Made by a program: the position numbers and the translations under genes. The notes beneath the pieces were generated by a model, which was not told the DNA's origin, searched no databases, and was given only the letters and a program-made list of their open reading frames with translations. From Oscillospiraceae bacterium (GTDB lineage Bacteria; Bacillota; Clostridia; Oscillospirales; Ruminococcaceae), in NCBI GenBank assembly GCA_021203065.1, contig JAJQBX010000032.1, forward strand, positions 62,001 through 126,000: DNA of 64,000 nucleotides, in the 5' to 3' direction. Position 1 is the first letter of the stretch, and the number at the start of each line of letters is the position of its first letter. Shown in pieces: positions 17,751 to 26,213 of this stretch.

Positions 17751-20700
17751 ATGAAGTTAAGAAAAATTCTGTCAACCCTGCTTGCGATTGTCCTTAGCAT
17801 CGGTATACTTACCGTCTGTATGGCAGCCGCAACAACAACTCAAGACGGGCTTGAAGTCACGTTGACTACAGACAAGACGTCTTACAACAGTGGTGAGGAG
17901 ATTGTCGTAACAATTACTGTAACTAACACCAACAGCTATGCTGTGAATAATGTTACAATTACCAGCTCAGTTCCCAGTGGCTATTCGCTCGCATCCGGAT
18001 CGAATAGTACAACAGAACTTGGAACTCTGGTAGCTGGTGAAACCTCCAGCGTTACAGTCGTTTGCACAGATCCAAGTATTGAAGCTTACAAGGGCTCAAT
18101 CAGCTATACGACTGCAGAGGATGTAGAATCTGAGGTTATAATTATCGATGAGCCTGTAGAGGGCGGCACAGGTGTATCCGAATCCGATTCGGTCAAGAAA
18201 GGAATAAATGCTGCTACAGCAATTTTTGCTATTATCGGTTTTGGGATTGCAGTTGCTATTGCTGTAAAGTATAAGTATGGAAGAAAGCTTCTGTCGCTCT
18301 TACTGTGCGTAGTCATGGTTGGAGCTATGGCAACAGAATTCCCGATAACCGTTAATGCTGCTACTACTTCTAAATCGATTTATGTTACTGAAACTGTAAC
18401 CGTGAGTGGAAGATCGGTTACGGTTACGGGTACAGTCAGTTACTCAACGGAGACTGGTAGCAGTGAGTACTATACGGTTGCATTTGAATCAAACGGTGGC
18501 AGTGAGATAGCTACACAGACTGTAGCCGCTGGTAGCTTGGCAGAAGAGCCTGATGACCCTACTAAGGATGGCTTTACTTTCATTGGCTGGTATTGTGCTG
18601 ACGGATATTCTGCAATATTTGATTTTACTTCGGCAATCAGTGACGATACAACTGTATATGCAAAATGGAACGATGATTCTGATACCATAGATTCAGATGG
18701 AGATGGTCTGAGCGATAGTTTGGAAGCGACCTTTGGCACCGACCCCACAAACAGTGACTCTGATTATGACGGTATGTCTGATTATTACGAATTGAACTGG
18801 TTGAATACCAATCCGTTGTTAGATGATTCAGACGGAAACGGCATTGACGATTGTGATGAGGACGCAGATGGAGATGGTCTGACAAATGGCGAAGAAGAAG
18901 CGTTGGGTCTTAATCCTATCTGCAGAGATTCGGATTATGATGGTCTTTCCGACTACGATGAGTTGTACGTTTATGGAACTGATCCGCTCAACGATGATAC
19001 AGATGGCGACGGTGTAAATGATGGCACCGAAGTCTCTGTGGGTTCAAATCCTCTTGTAGCAGAGGTAACTTTTACCTATACTGAATCATATGGCGAAGTA
19101 AGCGAAGATACCCCTGTTTCGCTGTCAGTATCTGTAATAACTGACTCAAATGGCGCAGGTACTTTGGAAATAGAAGAAGTAGGCGTTGCAGATAACATGC
19201 TGATTTCGACGAGTATCCCCGGATACCTTGGCTCTGCATACAACCTGACTTCTGACGGCAGTGTCATATCTGCGACATTGACTTTTGAATATGACACTTC
19301 TCTGGGAACAGTCGGGGAAGATTTCCAGCCTTGCGTTTACTACTTGAATGAAGAGTATGGAACTCTTGAGGAAGTACCATCGACTATAAATGGAGATGGA
19401 ACTGTTACGGCAGTTGTAACTCATTTTTCGACCTATATACTGCTGAACAAAATTGCATTTGACGAGGTATGGGAAAATGACATCAAGGCGTCTGATCAAT
19501 CATCATCAAATATGACTGGAATTGATGTTGTATTTGTTATAGATTCATCTGGAAGCATGAGTTCTAACGATAAGAGTGGTCTGAGAAAAGCTGCCGCAAT
19601 GGCGTTCGTAGATAAACTTGGTGAAAATGACCGTGCAGCAGTAATTGATTTTGACAGTACAGCTACCCTCTATCAAAGCTTTACATCTGACCATGATGCG
19701 TTGTATACTGCGATAAACAGAGTTAACAGCTCTGGCGGTACAAATCTGAGCAACGGTATGAAACTCGCTATTGCTCAGTTTACTTCAAGCAATTATACAA
19801 GGCAGGATGCCTATAAGTACATCATTTTCCTGACAGATGGTAATGGATCCTACAGCACAACCTACACAACTCAGGCAGCTGCAAATAATATTGTTGTCTA
19901 TACTATCGGCTTGGGTTCAGGCGTAGACGCAAGTGTCCTGACTGCTATAGCCGAGGGAACAGGTGGCAAGTACTACTTTGCGACATCTGCTGATACATTG
20001 TCCGGCATTTATGGGGACATCTCAGTTGAAACCGTAGATTACTCGACTGACTCTAATGGCGACGGAATTTCAGATTACTACACTGCGCTCATAAACAGTG
20101 GCGATTTGCTTCTGTCCTCCGGATCTTGCGAGCTATATGGCGTCACCGACATGTACGGTGAAGACTGCGACGACTGGGACGGCGATGGTCTGAAAAATGG
20201 TGAAGAAATCTATGTTGCAACCATCAATGGCAAGACATGTGTCGTCATGAAGACCAATCCGCTTCTTGTCGATACAGACGGTGATGGTTTTAGTGATGCC
20301 ATGGAAATCAGCATGGGCACTTCTCCTACTGATTATACTCAGGCAAATTCTTCTTCGTTGAAGAACTTGATGAATGGCGTCTATGTGTATGAGGAGTACG
20401 CAAAAGAAGACGGAGTGTTATCTACTGTAACCAAATGGTTCGACTGGCAGAAGACCGACGAATCTAAGGAATTGCTTATAGAATACTTCTACGATTATGC
20501 ATCTGAGGAGACGATAGCAGCGAATAGTGAGGCTATAAGCACACTTGAAAGTAGAGAAACGTTGATAGAAGCTCTTGATGTAGCGGTAAACTTCCTTAAA
20601 ACTGCGCAGAATTTACTTAGTGTAGTTGAAACTGAAGATTCGAATGCCGCAAAACAAGAGATAGCAACGGTTGCCGAAGTAAGAAAAGAAGGGCTTGCAG

Positions 20701-21728
20701 CAGTAAACTCCGGAAGCAAAGATAAAATGGACGAGCTGAACAATAAGTTAGGAGCGACAGGAAAATCTATTAGTCTTGTTTCAAAAGTAATGGAGGGAGT
20801 TTCTGAATTCTCAGAATACGTGGAGTTTGTGGAATCGCTTACGTCTGCTATGAAGGCTTTCTCAAAATTGACTGATACTAAATTGCTTTACGTCGGAGAT
20901 TCGCTGACTAAGTTCGCCAAGACATATCAGACTTTCATGGACAACAAAGCAGTACTTGGTTTGAAAAATAGCACTTCAATTGGCATAGTAGTAAGTGGAG
21001 CTGAAACTGCATTGGATATTGCGGAAGTTTGCAATACATATGGTAAAATACAAGCCAATACCGAGGCGTTTCAGGAGTACATAGATTTGTTGGAGTACAT
21101 ATACAAAAATAGTAGCACAGACTATGTTCGTACTGCTGCCGGAGACATTGCGGCAATTGTATTAGATGAATCGTGGGATACATACTACAAACAGCTTAAT
21201 GATGCTGTCGGAAAAGAAATTGGTCTTTTCGTACTTGAAACTGCACTTGACCTTGTAGGCGACGCATGTCCATACGTCAAGGCGGTGACAACATGTTATA
21301 AGATTGCTAAGGCTGCCATTAGCATCATTGGTCTGACTGCAAATGCTAAGGCTAAGGTACAAGCTGAGGTTATTTACTCTATATCTCAGGGATGTGTAAG
21401 TTACATCAATAGTCTCGTTACATTTGAGGGTCTATACTTCTCATATTCTTCCGATTCCATTGAAGATGTGGTAAAGTATATGACACAGTTGGCACAGAGC
21501 AGAATTGTTGGTGAAAACTACATGTTGAAGAGAGCAACATCTAATGATGTTGGAATTATATTGGCAAGACTGTTCGAAGGAATGGATAAGGATGAAGCTG
21601 AGGATCAATTCAAAGCCCTAATCAAGACTGCGTATGAGAGAGCATATAATCTGGGACTGACGTTATCAGATGATCTCCCATACTACAGTTCGTATGGCAA
21701 TACCACTGGTGGCGGTGGAGCGTGGTAA
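17751..21728 (+). CDS. Large secreted surface protein with InlB-like, calcium-repeat and VWA domains
   Basis: 1325 residues. A signal peptide covers ~1-26. Residues ~30-135 resemble a DUF11/CARDB beta-sandwich. Two hydrophobic segments follow (~155-173 and ~178-196). Residues ~240-306 form an InlB/Flg_new repeat (FESNGGSEIATQ, FTFIGWYC). Residues ~312-445 are thrombospondin-3-like calcium repeats (DSDGDGLSD, DADGDGLTNGEE). A VWA domain starts near 590 with the MIDAS motif DSSGSMS. More calcium repeats follow (DWDGDGLKNGEE, DTDGDGFSDAME), then ~450 mostly helical residues. It has no LPXTG motif. The likely role is adhesion or matrix binding at the cell surface. The C-terminal helical part is not recognised. 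Confidence 0.82.
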   Translation: MKLRKILSTLLAIVLSIGILTVCMAAATTTQDGLEVTLTTDKTSYNSGEEIVVTITVTNTNSYAVNNVTITSSVPSGYSLASGSNSTTELGTLVAGETSSVTVVCTDPSIEAYKGSISYTTAEDVESEVIIIDEPVEGGTGVSESDSVKKGINAATAIFAIIGFGIAVAIAVKYKYGRKLLSLLLCVVMVGAMATEFPITVNAATTSKSIYVTETVTVSGRSVTVTGTVSYSTETGSSEYYTVAFESNGGSEIATQTVAAGSLAEEPDDPTKDGFTFIGWYCADGYSAIFDFTSAISDDTTVYAKWNDDSDTIDSDGDGLSDSLEATFGTDPTNSDSDYDGMSDYYELNWLNTNPLLDDSDGNGIDDCDEDADGDGLTNGEEEALGLNPICRDSDYDGLSDYDELYVYGTDPLNDDTDGDGVNDGTEVSVGSNPLVAEVTFTYTESYGEVSEDTPVSLSVSVITDSNGAGTLEIEEVGVADNMLISTSIPGYLGSAYNLTSDGSVISATLTFEYDTSLGTVGEDFQPCVYYLNEEYGTLEEVPSTINGDGTVTAVVTHFSTYILLNKIAFDEVWENDIKASDQSSSNMTGIDVVFVIDSSGSMSSNDKSGLRKAAAMAFVDKLGENDRAAVIDFDSTATLYQSFTSDHDALYTAINRVNSSGGTNLSNGMKLAIAQFTSSNYTRQDAYKYIIFLTDGNGSYSTTYTTQAAANNIVVYTIGLGSGVDASVLTAIAEGTGGKYYFATSADTLSGIYGDISVETVDYSTDSNGDGISDYYTALINSGDLLLSSGSCELYGVTDMYGEDCDDWDGDGLKNGEEIYVATINGKTCVVMKTNPLLVDTDGDGFSDAMEISMGTSPTDYTQANSSSLKNLMNGVYVYEEYAKEDGVLSTVTKWFDWQKTDESKELLIEYFYDYASEETIAANSEAISTLESRETLIEALDVAVNFLKTAQNLLSVVETEDSNAAKQEIATVAEVRKEGLAAVNSGSKDKMDELNNKLGATGKSISLVSKVMEGVSEFSEYVEFVESLTSAMKAFSKLTDTKLLYVGDSLTKFAKTYQTFMDNKAVLGLKNSTSIGIVVSGAETALDIAEVCNTYGKIQANTEAFQEYIDLLEYIYKNSSTDYVRTAAGDIAAIVLDESWDTYYKQLNDAVGKEIGLFVLETALDLVGDACPYVKAVTTCYKIAKAAISIIGLTANAKAKVQAEVIYSISQGCVSYINSLVTFEGLYFSYSSDSIEDVVKYMTQLAQSRIVGENYMLKRATSNDVGIILARLFEGMDKDEAEDQFKALIKTAYERAYNLGLTLSDDLPYYSSYGNTTGGGGAW

Positions 21729-21783
21729 TATCAACTAGGTCCACTTCACGAACATTAACAAATTAATGACCTTTAAATACGAG

Positions 21784-21810
21784 CCCCTGCCACCCGGCAG
21801 GGGTTTTATT
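21784..21810 (+). terminator. Intrinsic terminator after the VWA surface protein gene
   Basis: CCCCTGCC (21784-21791) and GGCAGGGG (21796-21803) form an 8-bp GC-rich stem with a 4-nt loop, followed by TTTTATTTT. It sits 56 bp after the stop codon. Confidence 0.92.
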
Positions 21811-21850
21811 TTACCCCAGTCCCACCACATCCACCCCCGAAAAACCCAAA

Positions 21851-21880
21851 CTACAACCCCATCACCGACAGTGCTATGAT
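21851..21880 (+). promoter_or_regulatory. Possible extended -10 promoter for the ricin/C39 protein gene
   Basis: TGCTATGAT at 21872-21880 has the TGn extension of an extended -10 element; CTACA lies 19 bp upstream at 21851-21855. The same arrangement, CTACA-N19-TATsATAC-n-CATAGAGG, recurs at 35886-35925. There is no good -35 hexamer, so this is tentative. Confidence 0.4.
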
Positions 21881-21935
21881 ACGCATAGAGGTTAATGAAC
21901 CTGACCTCAGAACAAGAAATTGAAAGGTGATAATC

Positions 21936-23270
21936 ATGAAAACAGGAAAAAGAGTACTGGCAATCATTCTTACGTTGGTATTGTGCATCGGGATGCTCCC
22001 GACGACGGTGAGTGCGGCGAGCTACAAATCGAGCTCTTCGAGCGGGGTTTACTACTACACGTTAAAAAACGTCGGAACAGGCAAGTACCTCAATGTCAAA
22101 GGCAACAGCAGCGCAAACAACGCAAACATCACTCTCTGGCAGAAGGACGGCACATCGGGGCAGAACTTCGCACTTTACTATGATTCTGCCAACAAGGGCT
22201 ATGTTATCGTTCCCGAATGCTCGACATCGAGGGCGGTGAATATCTACGGTTCGAGTGCAGGTGCGGGAAAGAATATCTGCACATGGACAAAAACCGGGCA
22301 TTCAACTCAAGCTTGGATTCTCAAGGCTGTCTCGGGCGGATACATCATCCAGTCGGCGAACAACAAGAACTATGTCCTTACCGCCTCCGGCTCCTCCAAT
22401 GGCTCTAATATCTGCATCCAGAAGTACAGCTCCACAAACAAGAAGCAGGTCTGGTCGCTGTCATTATCCAAGTCGGTTACAGACACCGTTTCGATAAGCA
22501 GCTCCGCCGCATCGACAATTTCCAAGGGAAGCTCATACAGCATGTCCGGAACTGTCACATCTACGCTCAGCAATGTCAAGACGGTTACGGCATACGTGTA
22601 CAATTCTTCCGGAAAAGAGCTTTGCAGCTCCACCAAGAGCAACATAAGCTCAAAGAGCTTTAACCTCTCAAATCTTTCAGCCTTATCGACAGGAAGCTTG
22701 TCAACCGGTACGTACAAGCTGAAGATAGTGGCAACGAATGCAAACGGGAAGTCGGCAACAAAGACGTATAGCTTCAAGATTACTAATTCATCATCAAGTA
22801 AAACGCTCTCCATTAACTGGACGTACATAAACGGTACTGGAAGACAAACTGAGTCCGGACCTTGTCTATGCTACGCACTCGCATACTGTCGTGATATTTT
22901 GGATGGAAAAACGCACATGTGGACGGAATATCGAGAAAACAGTAATAGCGTTGCGGGACTTGCTAGTAAGGCTTCCTACACAAAGAAATATACGAAGAAT
23001 TCGAGTGATGTTTATAAGGCTATTTACGAGCAGATTGAAGCAGGAAAGCCGGTTGTAATCAGAGTAGGGTATTTAAAAGGACGTTCCACTGGCACACACT
23101 TTGTGACCGTAGTTGGGTATACGAATGTTACAGACACTTCACAGTTATCAGCCAGCAATTTCATTATCCTCGACCCATTAACCGGAACTAAAACCGAAAA
23201 TATGGGCACAGTAGGGTATCCTCTCGGCAAGGACGATAACGGGTACTACAATTATTACATAGCAACTTAA
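21936..23270 (+). CDS. Secreted ricin-type lectin and C39-like peptidase protein
   Basis: 444 residues from the ATG at 21936, preceded by GAAAGGTG. A signal peptide ends near residue 28 (TTVSAAS). Residues ~32-175 look like a ricin B-type beta-trefoil (RICIN/CBM13), with repeated QW-like and NICxW/NICIQKY motifs. Residues ~180-285 form a Ser/Thr-rich beta region with an Ig-like spacing. Residues ~295-444 resemble a Peptidase_C39_2 (papain-like) domain: ESGPCLCYALAY carries a candidate nucleophile Cys, GTHFVTVVGYTN the His, and FIILDPLTG the Asp. It may cleave or bind glycosylated surface or host substrates (inference). Terminators flank it, so it is probably monocistronic. Confidence 0.78.
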   Translation: MKTGKRVLAIILTLVLCIGMLPTTVSAASYKSSSSSGVYYYTLKNVGTGKYLNVKGNSSANNANITLWQKDGTSGQNFALYYDSANKGYVIVPECSTSRAVNIYGSSAGAGKNICTWTKTGHSTQAWILKAVSGGYIIQSANNKNYVLTASGSSNGSNICIQKYSSTNKKQVWSLSLSKSVTDTVSISSSAASTISKGSSYSMSGTVTSTLSNVKTVTAYVYNSSGKELCSSTKSNISSKSFNLSNLSALSTGSLSTGTYKLKIVATNANGKSATKTYSFKITNSSSSKTLSINWTYINGTGRQTESGPCLCYALAYCRDILDGKTHMWTEYRENSNSVAGLASKASYTKKYTKNSSDVYKAIYEQIEAGKPVVIRVGYLKGRSTGTHFVTVVGYTNVTDTSQLSASNFIILDPLTGTKTENMGTVGYPLGKDDNGYYNYYIAT

Positions 23271-23331
23271 TCGCCAGTATCATTTCAGACGGCAACGCGC
23301 TGAATGTGGAAGACCGTGTCTGCACGGTACA

Positions 23332-23368
23332 CCGGAATCCCTGACTTTGGTCGGGGATTTCGGCTTTT
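23332..23368 (+). terminator. Intrinsic terminator after the ricin/C39 gene
   Basis: A 14-bp stem (23332-23345 with 23350-23363, two G-T wobbles) closes a TTTG loop and is followed by CTTTT. A second small hairpin, ACCGTG with CACGGT, lies just upstream at about 23313-23328. Confidence 0.8.
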
Positions 23369-23425
23369 GGCTCGTAATTCCATGTAAAATAATCGAAAAA
23401 ATGCAGTTCAATTCATGCAGACTCA

Positions 23426-23454
23426 TTGCAATTTTGTGCGAATAATGATATAAT
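23426..23454 (+). promoter_or_regulatory. Sigma-A promoter, probable start of the signalling locus
   Basis: TTGCAA at 23426-23431 and a perfect TATAAT at 23449-23454 with 17 bp between them. It is the best promoter ahead of the PP2C gene and would give a transcript starting near 23461. Confidence 0.72.
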
Positions 23455-23617
23455 CAAATGTAACGAAATTTGTCGAAATGTTCATCGTTTCACATGAACA
23501 TGAACACACTTTTCAATATGAAACCAACAATTAGCGCGTAATTTAATATACTCGCAAATACCGCCCTCAGATAAGGGCTTTTGTCGTTATAATCAGAACA
23601 CGAGCGATAAAATAATT

Positions 23618-23648
23618 TTTACAGAGCTGATACTTTCAGCTTTATAAT
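23618..23648 (+). promoter_or_regulatory. Possible second promoter close to the PP2C gene
   Basis: TTTACA at 23618-23623 and TATAAT at 23643-23648, spaced 19 bp. The spacer contains a perfect AGCTGA/TCAGCT inverted repeat that could be an operator. The long spacing lowers confidence. Confidence 0.4.
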
Positions 23649-23688
23649 AGAGATATAATACTGAACTTTCTTGAACGGAGGGATGTTC

Positions 23689-24519
23689 ATGAGATATGAA
23701 ATTCAATACTTCTGCATCAGCCATCAGGGCAATCGCAGACCAAATAATCAAGACAATTTCATATGTAATAACTTATTCAAGCCTATAGACAACACCTTTG
23801 CCGAGCCATTGATCGGTAAGACAAATAATGACATGCCGAGGCTTTTTGGCGTATTTGACGGTCTGGGAGGAGAAGCCTGCGGCGAGATTGCCTCGTATAT
23901 TGCCGCAGAAACCGCCTCACAGTTTGACCTTAGCGGAGACATCCACAGCCGGCTCTATGATTTCTGCATTGTAGCAAACGACAGAATCTGCCAATATTCG
24001 GAAGAAAACGCTGTAGGCACAATGGGAACGACAGCGGCAATGCTTGCTTTTTCTCCCGACGATATATATCTTTGCAATATAGGAGACACCAAGATTTTCA
24101 GCTTTTCGGGAAAGTCGCTTGAGCAGATTTCTGTTGACCACGTTGTGACATCTGCCTATGGCATGAAGCCTCCGCTTTCTCAGGATCTCGGAATTCCGCC
24201 GACTGAGATGATAATTGATCCGTATATCGTCAAAGGAAGATATAATGACGGCGACATCTATCTGATATGCTCTGATGGGCTTACCGACATGGTCGACGTC
24301 GGTGAAATTCAAAGAGTTCTCAGAAAGAATAAGCCGGCACAAGCTTTGGACGCTCTTCTTGAGAAGGCACTTCAAAGTGGCGGAAAAGACAATATTACGA
24401 TGATAATTCTTAAGCTGAAAAGAAGAAAAGCTCCTTTCTGGAAGCGAAAAGCCTACGCAGGCGCATCTGAAGAGGATTCAACAACCGAGGAAATAATGAT
24501 ACCGGAGGGTACTGAGTAA
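23689..24519 (+). CDS. PP2C-family Ser/Thr protein phosphatase
   Basis: 276 residues from the ATG at 23689; GGAGGG at 23677-23682 is well spaced for it and too close for the ATG at 23683. PP2C enzymes remove phosphate from Ser/Thr with two Mn/Mg ions. Metal-binding motifs are intact: RPNNQDN near residue 19, FGVFDGLGGEA near 47, GTMGTTAAML near 108, CNIGDTKIF near 127, CSDGLTDMVD near 194 and GGKDNITMIIL near 234. It ends 2 bp before a Ser/Thr kinase gene, the usual bacterial phosphatase-kinase pairing, and opens the 31-kb locus. It has no membrane segment, so it acts in the cytoplasm, probably on the three kinases and FHA partners encoded downstream (inference). Confidence 0.93.
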   Translation: MRYEIQYFCISHQGNRRPNNQDNFICNNLFKPIDNTFAEPLIGKTNNDMPRLFGVFDGLGGEACGEIASYIAAETASQFDLSGDIHSRLYDFCIVANDRICQYSEENAVGTMGTTAAMLAFSPDDIYLCNIGDTKIFSFSGKSLEQISVDHVVTSAYGMKPPLSQDLGIPPTEMIIDPYIVKGRYNDGDIYLICSDGLTDMVDVGEIQRVLRKNKPAQALDALLEKALQSGGKDNITMIILKLKRRKAPFWKRKAYAGASEEDSTTEEIMIPEGTE

Positions 24520-24521
24520 TT

Positions 24522-26180
24522 ATGACAGAGAACAGATTAAACGAAGTATGGAATGACTGGAAAGTAACGGGCAATATCGGACAGGGAGCATTTGCCACGG
24601 TTTATGAAGCCACGAACAGCAAAGCTGTAAAATCCGCAATCAAAGCCATAAGTATCCCTGCTTGTGATGAAGAGGGGAATTTGTCAGTTGACCTGAGCGA
24701 CAGAAACGAAAAAATCAGACTTTCGATCGTAGTCAACGAGCTCTGTGAGGAGCTTACGCTTGCAAAAAATATTCAGCACAGTCCGAATACAGTCAGCGTT
24801 TACGACTTCCGGGTTATTGAGAACGAGAGCTCGTGCGGCTGGAATGTGTATGTACGAATGGAATTGCTGACTTCTCTTGGCTCGTATATGTTCACGCACC
24901 GTCTGACCCAGCCGGAAATCATCAAGCTTGGAATAGATATATGCAACGCTCTGATTTCCTACAATCAGACAAGTGCTGCAGTTCACGGAGACATCAAGCC
25001 GGAAAACATCTTTGTGGATGGTTACGGAAACTTCAAGCTTGGCGATTTCGGCATCTTGCGCATCCTGAAAAATCGCATTGGCGACATGCCACAAAAGGAT
25101 TCGATGAGCTATGTAGCTCCCGAAGTTCTGAGAGGCAAGCCAGCCGATTGTCGTTCTGATATATATTCTCTCGGGATAGTACTCTATAAATTACTGAACG
25201 GAAACCGTCTTCCGCTTCTTGATGTCGGAAAGCAGATTATCAGCTCCAGAGAACGACAGAATGCCGTAAACCGCAGGCTGATGGGCGAGAAGCTTCCTGC
25301 GCCGCAAGAAGCAACGCCGGAATTGTCTGAAATCATATTGCAAGCTTGTGCCTATAATCCCGAAGATCGCTTCGCAACTGCTATCGGGCTCAGAAACGCC
25401 CTTGAATCAATAAGCGGTCTTGAACAAAGGCAGGAAGCCGTTCCCGTGCCTTCTGTGACTCCGGCTGCTCCTCAGTATTCTCAGAACGGCGAAGAAACCA
25501 TGTCTGTTAGAAGACCGGGCAGTCCAGCAAACATGCCGCCAGTCAATCAGGGTGGATATACTTTTGGAGTGAGAAGCGCACAGCCCGAAGCTCCTCAAAG
25601 CTCCCCATATGACCAATACATAACCGGCAAACGCCTTTATGAAGAGCATAGTTACGCCGAAGCCCTTAAGCAGCTGCGGCTTGCGGCGGCAAACGGTGTC
25701 GACGACGCCAAATACCTCATCGGCAGGTGCTACTATCGTGGCTATGGAGTGCAGGTTGATTATTCCGATGCCATAGCTTGGTTCAAGGAAGCAGCCCTTT
25801 CCGGTCTGTCTGCGGCTCAGTATTCTGTAGGAATATGCTATTACTACGGTCAGGGTGTGGAGCAGAACAGCGCCGAAGCCATCCAGTGGTTTGCCAAAGC
25901 CGCCGCCAGCGGATATGCTCCTGCGGAGTATTCCTTGGGCGAATGCTACTACAGTGGCATCGGTGTCGAAAAGAACTACGAGAAAGCCATTGCATGGGCT
26001 CGCCGAGCCGCCGACAAAGGCTACTCCAAAGCCCAGAACGCCCTCGGCATCTGCTACTACAACGGTCAAGGCGTGGAGCAAAATCTCCCCGAAGCCGCCA
26101 AATGGTTCCGCCTCGCCGCCCAGACCGGCAACAAATACGCCCAAGCCCAGCTTGAAAAGCTAACTCAACTCGGGTATTAA
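24522..26180 (+). CDS. Hanks-type Ser/Thr kinase with C-terminal Sel1 repeats
   Basis: 552 residues, with no membrane segment, so cytoplasmic. The kinase domain spans ~14-295: glycine loop GNIGQGAFATVYEA, lysine in AIKAIS, catalytic loop HGDIKPENIF at about residue 155 (HGD instead of HRD), LGDFG, and the APE motif in VAPEVLRG. A long insert sits between the lysine strand and helix C. A Pro/Gln-rich linker (~300-360) joins it to at least four Sel1 repeats of 36 residues (for example AQYSVGICYYYGQGVEQN), which bind protein partners. The kinase fold is closest to the receptor kinase at 28873. HGD usually marks a kinase that does not need activation-loop phosphorylation for arginine docking. Confidence 0.92.
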   Translation: MTENRLNEVWNDWKVTGNIGQGAFATVYEATNSKAVKSAIKAISIPACDEEGNLSVDLSDRNEKIRLSIVVNELCEELTLAKNIQHSPNTVSVYDFRVIENESSCGWNVYVRMELLTSLGSYMFTHRLTQPEIIKLGIDICNALISYNQTSAAVHGDIKPENIFVDGYGNFKLGDFGILRILKNRIGDMPQKDSMSYVAPEVLRGKPADCRSDIYSLGIVLYKLLNGNRLPLLDVGKQIISSRERQNAVNRRLMGEKLPAPQEATPELSEIILQACAYNPEDRFATAIGLRNALESISGLEQRQEAVPVPSVTPAAPQYSQNGEETMSVRRPGSPANMPPVNQGGYTFGVRSAQPEAPQSSPYDQYITGKRLYEEHSYAEALKQLRLAAANGVDDAKYLIGRCYYRGYGVQVDYSDAIAWFKEAALSGLSAAQYSVGICYYYGQGVEQNSAEAIQWFAKAAASGYAPAEYSLGECYYSGIGVEKNYEKAIAWARRAADKGYSKAQNALGICYYNGQGVEQNLPEAAKWFRLAAQTGNKYAQAQLEKLTQLGY

Positions 26181-26213
26181 CCCAGTTTGAACAAAAATGT
26201 GGAGGAATTCAAA

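Larger units (their letters stand above)
23369..23688 (+). other. 320-bp intergenic region upstream of the signalling locus
   Basis: This AT-rich stretch has no credible gene. It contains a good sigma-A promoter (23426-23454), a weak hairpin GCCCT/AGGGC at 23564-23579 followed by TTT, a perfect AGCTGA/TCAGCT hairpin around 23625-23641, and two TATAAT hexamers at 23643-23648 and 23654-23659. The ~230-nt untranslated leader implied by the first promoter is long and could carry regulation. Confidence 0.6.

Noticed and set aside
17531-17797. Open frame over the leader region ahead of the VWA gene
   Set aside because: It begins with TTG inside the -35 box, has no ribosome-binding site, runs through a terminator hairpin and overlaps the real gene. 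The sequence is better explained as structured RNA.
21920-22183. Overlapping basic open frame at the start of the ricin/C39 gene
   Set aside because: It is a shifted frame over a gene with a clear signal peptide, and its composition is that of a shadow frame.
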